DNA from: Myxococcaceae bacterium
GTDB taxonomy: Bacteria; Myxococcota; Myxococcia; Myxococcales; Myxococcaceae
Reading direction: 5' to 3'
Assembly (NCBI GenBank): GCA_016926755.1
Contig: JAFGNZ010000018.1
Location: 1-37,552, forward strand
Length of the DNA: 37,552 nt
Of this stretch, positions 17,481 to 24,694 are shown piece after piece. Positions within the stretch are counted from its first letter, which is position 1. Each line of letters begins with the position of its first letter. Under the pieces are notes generated by a model, which searched no databases, was not told the DNA's origin, and worked only from the letters and a program-made list of their open reading frames with translations. The position numbers were made by a program, and so were the translations under genes.

Positions 17481-18111
17481 TCTTCTCTTCAACCCTGCTG
17501 CTCAAGGTCTCGTCCGAGACGAAGAAGTCATACCAGCGGACACACTCGCGGCCCTTCGCGTTGTTGTGGAGGTCCATGGCCTTGTGCTCGAGGCCCGAGA
17601 AGCCCTCCCAGGACTGGGCCCTGAGCTGGGCTTCCGGCCAGTCTTCGTGGGCTGTCGCGAACGCTTCGGACCAGACGCGCCCGATGTCTCGCGTCATCAG
17701 GGCGTTCCAGAGCGCATGCCTGAACGCGTTGGAGCGGGTGCCATCTCGGTGCGAGCCGTAGACGCGCTGGACATGGACATCGGTCCGCTCTTGATCCGCT
17801 TTGACGATCAGCGCCTTCTGAGGGTTCGTCACGCTGAGGATCTTCTCGGAGTCGGTCAGCCGCTTCCAGGTGTCGGACAGGTCGCTGGCACCTCGCGTGG
17901 CCTCGGTGAACATCACGGGCCCCTCCAAGCGGGACCAGTCCACGCGCTTGACGAGCTCCTCGGGCTTCAGATCCTGGGTGCGCTTCTTGAGTTCAATGAG
18001 CTCGGCGAAGAACTTCTGCGCATCCGCGCTCAGGTATTGACGGATGCTCTCCTCTGCCGACTTTCGCCCGCGGATGAGCCCAGGCAGGTAGTCCGCCATT
18101 GTGCCATTCAT
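17446..18111 (-). CDS. NxxRHxxW-motif protein resembling DUF6973 domains
   Basis: The 221-residue protein is read from ATG 18111 because AGGAGG lies 7 bases upstream; an ATG 33 bases earlier has no such site. The first half (about 1-115) is helical and charged. The second half holds a conserved-looking domain: NAFRHALWNAL at about 128-138, AHEDWPEAQL with HED at 155-157, and KAMDLHNNAKGRE near 177-189. That order (NxxRHxxW, HE, MDxxNN) resembles, from memory, DUF6973, which occurs at the C-terminus of some polymorphic toxins and secreted proteins; its activity is not established to my knowledge. The His/Glu/Asp/Asn set could be a metal or hydrolase site. No signal peptide. It is the last gene of the minus-strand group. 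Confidence 0.7.
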   Translation of the reverse strand: MNGTMADYLPGLIRGRKSAEESIRQYLSADAQKFFAELIELKKRTQDLKPEELVKRVDWSRLEGPVMFTEATRGASDLSDTWKRLTDSEKILSVTNPQKALIVKADQERTDVHVQRVYGSHRDGTRSNAFRHALWNALMTRDIGRVWSEAFATAHEDWPEAQLRAQSWEGFSGLEHKAMDLHNNAKGRECVRWYDFFVSDETLSSRVEEKIRNREMKILVS

Positions 18112-18221
18112 TGTCGCTCCTCCTGAGGTGTTCGATGGCGCCACTGGAAGGGTGTGAGGTGAGGTTGAGCATCGGCTCAGGTCCCTGACAGGTCACGCGA
18201 GCCGCTCGCCCGACCGGCAGT

Positions 18222-18235
18222 CCCTCCCGGGAGGG
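18222..18235. repeat. Perfect 14-bp palindrome in intergenic space
   Basis: CCCTCCCGGGAGGG lies between the minus-strand genes ending at 18301 and starting at 18111. It could fold as a strong stem or serve as a protein site. No T-tract follows on either strand, so it is not a typical intrinsic terminator. The rest of the gap (18112-18300) shows nothing else clear except the ribosome site of the downstream gene. Confidence 0.4.
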
Positions 18236-18300
18236 TCGCTCGGGGCCAGGCTCGATGCGGAGCCTGAGGGCCAAGGGAGCTGACCGACGCGGGAGGCTCT

Positions 18301-19157
18301 TCAGGGGCCGGGAGGTGTGAAGTCCGGACCGGGCAGGTACGACAGCTCCCGCTCCACCGTGAGCGGCAGGCCGTCCCATCCGCGCGCATCGCAGTGAGCC
18401 GCTCGCCCGCTCGGAGCCGCTCGGTGGAGGCGTTCTTCCGGCCGGGCAGCCGCAGCATCGTCAGGCCCTCGCCGCTTCTCGGTACCGGCCTCCCCAGCGA
18501 TACCTTCACCACCTGATCGAAGTCCGGAGCGCTCGACAGCGCATGCACCAGGTACACCCCACAGCCCTCGTTCAGCACCCAGTAGAGGGGCTCGGCATGC
18601 GCCTGCGTCTCGGCCATCAGCGGCTGGGCGTGCGCCACGCCCTCCACCTGCACGGTGGCATCGGTGTACACCGGCTCTCCTTCCGCCTCGAAGTTGCCCC
18701 GATAGATGGTGGCCCGGAAGCGCTTCAGCCGGCCTGCCACCAGCTCGTCCAGATCGAAGCGCTCGGGCCTCAACGTGTACGTGCCATCCGAGAAGTCCCG
18801 GTCCGCCGGCAGCTTCGGGTGCTCCAGCGTCACCACCAGCAGCACCTGCATGTCGTGCGGCCGCCCGAACATGGGGATGTGCGAGGCGTACAACTGCCCG
18901 CCCGCGCCAAACAGCAGCATCCCGTGCGTCCCCATCCGGGCGGGGCCCCGCCGCGCGCCCGCTCCGGGCGGGGACGCGGGAACTGGCGACACCAGGGCAG
19001 AGGGCTTGGGTGAAGGGGATCCGGTGGCTCCTGGGGCTTGAGCCCACGAGGGCACCGCCCACGCTACGGCCAGAATGCCCACGGCCAGTGCCGCCGGGAT
19101 GGCCCCTTGCGACAGTGAGCGCTTCCCGCCTTGCTTCTTCTCAGTGACAGGTGTCAT
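18301..19157 (-). pseudogene. Exported protein with an apparent -1 frameshift near its 3' end
   Basis: Translation from ATG 19157 (GGGAGG 9 bases upstream) gives a signal peptide (MTPVTEKKQGGKRSLSQG..., cleaved near SWAQA), a Pro/Ser linker and a beta-rich domain (MGTHGMLLFGAGGQLYASH, MFGRPHDMQVLLVVTLEHP, YTLRPERFDLDELVAG, GVYLVHALSSAPDFDQVV) that I have seen as a hypothetical family in proteobacteria. After LTAMRAD, near 18380-18385, this frame becomes Arg/Pro/Ser-rich nonsense to 18177. The frame one base over continues sensibly (GLPLTVERELSYLPGPDFTPPGP) and stops at 18301. One missing base in the GATGGGACGG area would explain this. It may be a real lesion or a sequencing error. Confidence 0.7.
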
Positions 19158-19185
19158 CGCGTGCGTCCTCCCATGGAAGGTCCAG

Positions 19186-21708
19186 CTAAGGGGGTGGCAG
19201 GTCACCGGTGGCGACGAAGAGGGACTTGGCCGTGCTCTTCTTCCATTGCAACTTCTCTTCCGGGGTCTTGTGGACGGTGGTCTTGCCAGCGTCGGCCCAC
19301 GAGATGAGCATGACGCGCCATTCGTAGGTCCCCGGATCCTCCTGTTTAATGAGGAGGTCCTTGATAGGGATGCTCACCTCGGCATTCGCGTGCTGCTCGC
19401 CTGTGGCCTCACGGGAGAAGTTGATGGTGCTGCCGCCCTTGAACTCGATGCTCATGAACCTGCTGTTGCTCGGGAAGACGTCGCGCGTCGTCCACACGTC
19501 GATGGTTCGCTTGTACTCCGCGAGAGTGTCGGCACGCAGGACGGTCTTCACCAGTTCCTTGCGTTCGGGCAGCACCTTGATCCCCTTCGGATCGATTGCC
19601 AGCTCCCACCGTCCGGTGCCTGGAAGAGGTTCGGCGGGAGCGACGGTGAAGGAGAGCGCATCCTCCGGCTTCAGCGTCACGGGGAGGGCGGGGAAGGGAG
19701 CCTGGAGGTGCCCCGCGGTGCGGACGCTGCCCCGCTGCAGGCTCAGGCTCAGCTCGATCAGCTGTACGGGGCTCTCGATGGCGTTGCGCAGCGTCACCTG
19801 GAGCCCCGTGCCGCCTTCGCTCGGGACCACGTCCGCGTCGAGCACGCTGCCGACCATGTCATCCAGCCGGGCAACGAGGGGAATTCGCTCCGCCGGGCGT
19901 CGGGGGATGACCACTTCGACGTACCCCTGGAACAGCACCGCGAACGGATCGAAGAGGGCATCGAAGACGGTCCGGAAACCCTCCTGCGTCAGGGTTCGCG
20001 AGTCGAAGAAGCCGGTCCGGAGGTCCACCTGGGCGTCTGGGAGCTCCTGGTAAACCGAAGAGCCGTCACTGCGCGGCAGCCTCATGAACAGGCGAGTCTT
20101 TTCGGCCAACAGCGGCTCCAGGTGGGGGCCTGTCACTCCCGGCGGCAGCGGGGGCTTTACAAAGGGCGCCAGCTCGCGCAAGGCCGCCTCGAGCCGGGCG
20201 GCGTCCACGTAGGGGCACGCCGCATAGTCCAGCGTCGCCCGGACGCCCGCCTCGGTCCCATCCGGCGAGGCGTAGCGCACCGACAGGGCGGGCACGTGCG
20301 GAGAGTCTGGCTGGCGGACGAGTTTGAAGGAGTCTGGCAGGTAGTAGAAGCGGTGCGGCTCGACGGGGTCCTGGTAGTAGCTGTAGCTGCGGGCGTCTTT
20401 GCCCCAGGGCAGCTGCCGCAGCGTGAGAGGGGACTCGCTCCCCCTGGTGCCGGGGAGGTCGCTGAAGACGTAGCCGTACCCGAGCTCCTGTGGGAACACG
20501 AAGGGGTTCTTTCTCAGGGTGTGGTCGAGCGTTATCGTCATCTCGCGGAAGAGAGGCGGGGGGGGGGGCTCCTCCTTCATGGCCACCACATCGAGCCAGG
20601 CCCCATCGATCAGCCGCACAATGTTGTCCTCTGGGGAGAGGATACAGTCACCGCGTACGCTCACCTGCGCGTAGAGGCCGGAGCGTGTCACCACCGCGAA
20701 GTCGGGTGGGTGCCACTCGAAGTGATCGACGGGGAAGGAGATGCGAGAGATGAACTCCATCTGGAACGGCTCGGCGCTGTAGTCCAGGCTCTGGAGTTGC
20801 TCGAAGGTGGCCTTTCTGGAGCTCTCGGGGACGCTCGCGAGCCGAGCACCGCCCTGCGGAATCAGGATCTGGTTCACCGGATCGAACACGATCGCACCGC
20901 CGTCCTGCTCATTCCTGGCATCGATGACCCAGGGAGCGGCGCCGGTGAGATGCACCGAGATGTTGTAGTGCATCATGGTTGCGCCGCTCGAGGATTGGGC
21001 GAAGGCAACGCGCATGGTCCGCCGGACCACGAGGGTGGCTGCGAAGTTCGGGTTCATGAGAACCCTGTACAGCTCGTCCCGCTCCTCCCGCGTCTGCACG
21101 TGCAGCGCCACCCGGGCTCCTCCCTTCTCGAACGACACCTCCTGGAACACCTTCTCTGTCTGCCCCTCTGCGCTGGTATCGCTCGCCGTGAGCCGGTACC
21201 GCAGGAGGACTGCAAGGGTGTGCTCCAGGGGGGCCGCATCGCGGGCCGCGTCGCCGAGCTCGGGAGCAGGGCGGCTCTCCAGGCGGAGCTTCAGCGTCCA
21301 CCCCCCCAACGGGTCGGGACCGTACTTGACCTCGACGCGCGGCTCGAGCTCCCCCAGCTCGTGCCGGTCAAGCTCCCCCAGCTCGTAGCGGGGAAGGAAG
21401 TAACGCTTCTCCGGATTGGCGGCGTCCTCGAACAAGACGGTGTCGCTCACCTCTGGGCTCAGGCCGATGGGCATGGTGAGCAGCTGCCGCGGCTTGAGTT
21501 CGGCCGGGGTGGGTTCGGCCGGGGTGGGTTCGGCCGGGGTGGGTTCGGCCGGGGTGGGTTCGAGCGTGATGTCATGGATGCGAAACCTGCGCTCTCCCTG
21601 CACCACGCGCTGCAGGTCGAGCTGACGCAGGGCCCTGACGTCCGTGGCGATCATCTGGATCTCGGGCGAGGCCAGGACGGGAAGCACTGAGAGGGTGATG
21701 GGCGGCAT
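19186..21708 (-). CDS. 840-residue beta-rich protein of the FYYLP-signature group
   Basis: I do not recognise this protein. ATG 21708 (MPPITLSVLPVLASPE) is preceded by GGAAGGAA; upstream ATGs at 21732 and 21835 are in frame but have poorer ribosome sites. There is no signal peptide or membrane segment. Residues 51-70 are four tandem EPTPA repeats. The signature shared with the plus-strand genes appears near residue 102 (EKRYFLPRYELGEL) and again near 447-456 (EPHRFYYLPDSFKLVRQP). An LDL-like stretch SFEKGGARVALHVQTREERD precedes ERDELYRVLMNP. The C-terminal half is beta-rich (SVLDADVVPSEGGTGLQVTL; VEVVIPRRPAERIPL) and ends in a domain with GTYEWRVMLISWADAG. It is first of three minus-strand genes, 28 bases ahead of the next, and diverges from the 608-residue relative. 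Confidence 0.85.
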   Translation of the reverse strand: MPPITLSVLPVLASPEIQMIATDVRALRQLDLQRVVQGERRFRIHDITLEPTPAEPTPAEPTPAEPTPAELKPRQLLTMPIGLSPEVSDTVLFEDAANPEKRYFLPRYELGELDRHELGELEPRVEVKYGPDPLGGWTLKLRLESRPAPELGDAARDAAPLEHTLAVLLRYRLTASDTSAEGQTEKVFQEVSFEKGGARVALHVQTREERDELYRVLMNPNFAATLVVRRTMRVAFAQSSSGATMMHYNISVHLTGAAPWVIDARNEQDGGAIVFDPVNQILIPQGGARLASVPESSRKATFEQLQSLDYSAEPFQMEFISRISFPVDHFEWHPPDFAVVTRSGLYAQVSVRGDCILSPEDNIVRLIDGAWLDVVAMKEEPPPPPLFREMTITLDHTLRKNPFVFPQELGYGYVFSDLPGTRGSESPLTLRQLPWGKDARSYSYYQDPVEPHRFYYLPDSFKLVRQPDSPHVPALSVRYASPDGTEAGVRATLDYAACPYVDAARLEAALRELAPFVKPPLPPGVTGPHLEPLLAEKTRLFMRLPRSDGSSVYQELPDAQVDLRTGFFDSRTLTQEGFRTVFDALFDPFAVLFQGYVEVVIPRRPAERIPLVARLDDMVGSVLDADVVPSEGGTGLQVTLRNAIESPVQLIELSLSLQRGSVRTAGHLQAPFPALPVTLKPEDALSFTVAPAEPLPGTGRWELAIDPKGIKVLPERKELVKTVLRADTLAEYKRTIDVWTTRDVFPSNSRFMSIEFKGGSTINFSREATGEQHANAEVSIPIKDLLIKQEDPGTYEWRVMLISWADAGKTTVHKTPEEKLQWKKSTAKSLFVATGDLPPP
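21499..21558. repeat. Four tandem 15-bp repeats encoding EPTPA
   Basis: TTCGGCCGGGGTGGG (plus strand) is repeated four times without a mismatch inside the minus-strand gene. The unit is a multiple of three, so copy number can vary without a frameshift. It makes a Pro-rich linker near the N-terminus. Confidence 0.95.
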
Positions 21709-21876
21709 GGGAGTTCCTTCCAGGTCCATCTGAAAGGTAGGGAGCCCTGCCCACAGCGCGCCACCCCGGAGCGCCCCAGGCTCACGGACGAGCGAACCCT
21801 CGCGGCCAGATCGCTGCTGGCTGGTCGATGCCATGGCGCATCCCCACCCTTGGGGAGACAGAGGAAGGAATGGGCG
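21709..21876. promoter_or_regulatory. Divergent intergenic region with inverted repeats
   Basis: The 168 bases between the two divergent start codons must hold promoters for both directions. I can see two inverted repeats: GATGC-N6-GCATC at 21827-21842 and TCCCCA-ccct-TGGGGA at 21841-21856, the second just before the GAGGAAGG ribosome site of the plus-strand gene. No sigma-70 or sigma-54 boxes are convincing. If the minus gene starts upstream of 21708, part of this region would be coding. Confidence 0.35.
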
Positions 21877-23703
21877 ATGGGGCTGCGCGGGCTCCCAGAT
21901 TTCCGACGGCCGCTCGGCACGGAGGGCTTCCTGCTCTTCTCCTGCTACGAGGATGAAGGGTTCGTGCTGCTGCCTGACCAGCTGGAGATTGCCCGCCGGG
22001 ACGATGGCAGCCCTGACCTCTCGCTGGAGCTGGTGCTGCGGAGCGGCGTCTTCCTCCCCGCGGATGCTTACGGCGTGCTCGACCTCCGGCTGCGATCCAA
22101 GATCCCGGCCGAGGCGGCGCTGGCGTTCCTGCGGCAGCGGCACCCTCAGGCCATGGTGACTCCCGCCTCGTTCAGGTCCGGGTACCTGCGCCTGCAAGTG
22201 CTCCACACCCACGGTGCGCCGCCCTCCCTGCCTGCGCCCACCCCCCTTGGGTGGAATGGGCTGGGCCAGGCGCGATACATCTCGAGGCTCACCGTTGAAG
22301 CGACCCACTGGCTGAAGGGCGCGCTCCAGGAGGATCTGCTCGCGGTCTTGGCCGCGGCGGAGGTAGAGCTGGCCGGCGTCTCGCCCGTCCTCCCGCTCCG
22401 AGTGCGGTTCGACCCGGCCGCGCTCCTCGCGACCCTCGCCACTCGGGCAGACAGTGAGCGCCGCCTCGCCCGGGAACAACTCGAGGCGGCCCTCCGCGAG
22501 CAGCTCCACTCCCGCTCGGTCGAGGTGGTGGGCGACGAGCACGAGGTGGATCGGCAGACGCTCGTGGAGGCCCTGGCGGATCGCATTCAACAGCGGTGGG
22601 GCACGCCCATTCCCTCGCCCGAGCTCACCCCACGGCCGTACCTCGCCCTCGCTCCTCCCGACGCGATCGGCGCCGGGCGCTTCGAATGGGATCTCTCGGA
22701 GCCCGTCCCGGTCTCGCGCGTCTTCGTCCTCCGCCTCGACCCGCTGGAGGCGGCCCGAGGGCTCGTCCGCGAGCGGGGGCTGGACGCCGTGTTCCGCCAG
22801 ACGATGGTGCCCGCGCTCCCAACGGGGGCGCTGGCCGTCTCCGTGTCCGCCAACCTGCCGCCGGTGCGTCCCGGAGTGATAGCCATGGGGGCGACCCTCC
22901 GCGCCCCGCCCCGGCTGCCCTGGCGATTCCAGGCGGCGATCGCCACTGTGGAGCTCGCCCCTCCCAAGGACACCGCGACCGCCATCCTGCGGATCTCTTC
23001 GCTGGAGGAGCCCGAGTACCGGGTCTCTACATTCGTCATCCTCCAGGAGCAGGGGAGGATCTCCCGTGTGGAGGGGCCGGAGTTCCCGCACCGGGGCGAC
23101 CGGCTCTACCTGGGGCTGGACCTGTTCCCCGCGGAGTTTCTGGTTCTCGAGGCCGACCCCTCGCTGCTTCAGCTCGCGACGGTGCGGGCGATCCTCCGGC
23201 GTACCCTGGGAGATGTGGAGGCCGTGCAGGCGGTGGAGCTGGACCTGGGCCGGCCTCAGGCCGCGCTCGCGCTCCCCCACGATGCTGGCGGTGCCACGCT
23301 TGCCTTCGAAGCGCGGGAGCGCGGCGAGGGGAGGAGGGTGCTGAGGCTTGGCCCGATGCCGGCCGTCTCCACGCGGATCGGCCTGTACTCATTCCCCGAG
23401 TACGGTCCGCACGCCGTGGAGGTGCGCTGTACCTTCGATGGCGGAGCCGAGCTCTTCGCCATCGACCTGTTACCGGAGGAGCGCGCCGAGTCCCCGGAGG
23501 GGCTCACCGTGCTCGCGCTCACGCCCGAGCGCCCCACGAGGGAGTGGCGCTGGCGCGCCACCTCGCCCTTCACCCCTGGCTATCGCTACCGCCCTCACCC
23601 CACTCCCGGTGAGCCTCCCGCCCTCTGGTCGGAGAGCCTCTCACCGTTCGAACCGCTCGTGCTCCGGGCGGTCCTTCACCAGGAAGAGAGGCCCGTCCCA
23701 TGA
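21877..23703 (+). CDS. 608-residue protein of the FYYLP-signature group
   Basis: Not recognised. The start ATG 21877 follows GAGGAAGGAA by about 7 bases; the TTG at 21850 is unlikely. No signal peptide or membrane helix. The N-terminal signature appears as a variant: FLLFSCYEDEGFVLLPDQLE then DDGSPDLSLELVLRSG (about 18-58). The middle (about 150-300) is helical in part (RLAREQLEAALREQLHSRS) followed by FEWDLSEPVPVSRVFVLRLD. The C-terminal half is beta-rich with repeated aliphatic strands and contains EYGPHAVEVRCTFDGGAELF and TREWRWRATSPFTPGYRYRP, which resemble one of the ~95-residue modules of the neighbouring paralogues. It overlaps the next gene by four bases (ATGA), so the two are probably co-translated. 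Confidence 0.85.
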   Translation: MGLRGLPDFRRPLGTEGFLLFSCYEDEGFVLLPDQLEIARRDDGSPDLSLELVLRSGVFLPADAYGVLDLRLRSKIPAEAALAFLRQRHPQAMVTPASFRSGYLRLQVLHTHGAPPSLPAPTPLGWNGLGQARYISRLTVEATHWLKGALQEDLLAVLAAAEVELAGVSPVLPLRVRFDPAALLATLATRADSERRLAREQLEAALREQLHSRSVEVVGDEHEVDRQTLVEALADRIQQRWGTPIPSPELTPRPYLALAPPDAIGAGRFEWDLSEPVPVSRVFVLRLDPLEAARGLVRERGLDAVFRQTMVPALPTGALAVSVSANLPPVRPGVIAMGATLRAPPRLPWRFQAAIATVELAPPKDTATAILRISSLEEPEYRVSTFVILQEQGRISRVEGPEFPHRGDRLYLGLDLFPAEFLVLEADPSLLQLATVRAILRRTLGDVEAVQAVELDLGRPQAALALPHDAGGATLAFEARERGEGRRVLRLGPMPAVSTRIGLYSFPEYGPHAVEVRCTFDGGAELFAIDLLPEERAESPEGLTVLALTPERPTREWRWRATSPFTPGYRYRPHPTPGEPPALWSESLSPFEPLVLRAVLHQEERPVP

Positions 23704-24560
23704 TCGCGTTCCCTGAAGGCAGCACGTTCAACGATGTCTACGTCTACCGGAGCTCGGACTCTCCCTCGACGTTCTTCTACATTCCCGGTCCCCCGCAGCC
23801 GCGGCTGACGTCCGTGGGGAAGCCCGCGTTCTCCCTGATAGCCATGGGCGAGATGGCCTTTCTGACCATGGAGGCGCGGTGGGTGGTGCCCCAGCAGCAG
23901 CTCGAGACTCTGGAGGCGCTCCTGACCAGGAAGCTTTCGGCGCTCACGCCCGGCAAGCTCCAACTTGTGCTCGCGCCCGTGTCGGTTGACCAGGCGCAGC
24001 TCATGCTGGGCGAAGAGCAGGATGGGGCTCAGGAGCTCGAGGCCACTGCTCCCTCCGGATCTCACCCCTTCACGGCACTCTTCAACGCCCGGCTCGACGC
24101 CAAGCAGCGGGCCCAAGCTCTCTCGGCGCTGAACGGGCGAAGGGGTGTCCTGCGAGTGGTGTACCAGATACGTCTGGCGGTACCTGTCGTCATCTCCGTG
24201 ACCCTGGAGGGCGACGTCTCGGCGGGGCTGGACCTCCTCGGCCGCTCACCCCAGGCGGACGCGCTCCAGGGATGGATCGCGTCCGCGCTCACGGCGGGGC
24301 GCCTCCGGATCGAGCGTAAGGGACCACAGGAGGCACCGTCCAATCTGTGGAAGCGCGCGGAGCAGCAGGTGAAGGAGCGCTTCGCCGAGATGCTCCGCCG
24401 GATGACGGCGGACGCACAAGAGGGCCGCCGCGGCTCGAGCCTCAAGGCCACCGTTCGCTTGGCCGAGAGCGTGGACCTCCCGCTCGAGCGCACCGCGGAT
24501 GTCGCCACGTGGTTCGAAGGCCAGAGTGGCATGGGGCATGTGCAGCTCATCGGCGGGTAA
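23700..24560 (+). CDS. 286-residue protein of the FYYLP-signature group, head domain only
   Basis: Not recognised. It has the signature at residues 22-50 (SPSTFFYIPGPPQPRL then VGKPAFSLIAMG) and the following pattern seen in its larger relatives: a strand-helix region (QQLETLEALLTRKLSALTPGK), a block around FTALFNARLDAKQRAQALSA, and VLRVVYQIRLAVPVVISVTL. It stops where the larger proteins go on to tandem C-terminal modules, so it may represent the minimal head domain. No signal peptide or membrane segment. Start overlaps the stop of the upstream gene. Confidence 0.85.
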   Translation: MIAFPEGSTFNDVYVYRSSDSPSTFFYIPGPPQPRLTSVGKPAFSLIAMGEMAFLTMEARWVVPQQQLETLEALLTRKLSALTPGKLQLVLAPVSVDQAQLMLGEEQDGAQELEATAPSGSHPFTALFNARLDAKQRAQALSALNGRRGVLRVVYQIRLAVPVVISVTLEGDVSAGLDLLGRSPQADALQGWIASALTAGRLRIERKGPQEAPSNLWKRAEQQVKERFAEMLRRMTADAQEGRRGSSLKATVRLAESVDLPLERTADVATWFEGQSGMGHVQLIGG

Positions 24561-24694
24561 GTCGTCCCCTTGCACAGGGGTCCTTGCGAGGCGGATCGGG
24601 CGTGCGGACCTCATAGGAGACCAGGCTGGATCCGCCGATGAGACAGGATCCCGCGAATGGGTTCACTGACGTCATGGGAAGAGGAGGCAGGGGC
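24561..24694 (+). other. 134-bp gap with weak hairpin and start-site choice
   Basis: CCCCT-tgcac-AGGGG (24566-24580) is a small hairpin just after the stop of the 286-residue gene. An in-frame ATG at 24638 would extend the next protein by 19 residues but has no ribosome site. AGGAGG directly before ATG 24695 decides the start there. The gap could hold an internal promoter; I cannot recognise one. Confidence 0.35.

Noticed and set aside
19075-21690. An 871-codon plus-strand ORF opposite the 840-residue gene
   Set aside because: The product is rich in Arg, Gly, His and Val without domain pattern, while the opposite strand has good ribosome sites, repeats and relatives nearby. It is a shadow.
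21709-23280. Extension of the 840-residue minus-strand gene up to 23280
   Set aside because: That part is antisense to the 608-residue gene, which has a good ribosome site. The stretch is low in structure, and a strong start exists at 21708.
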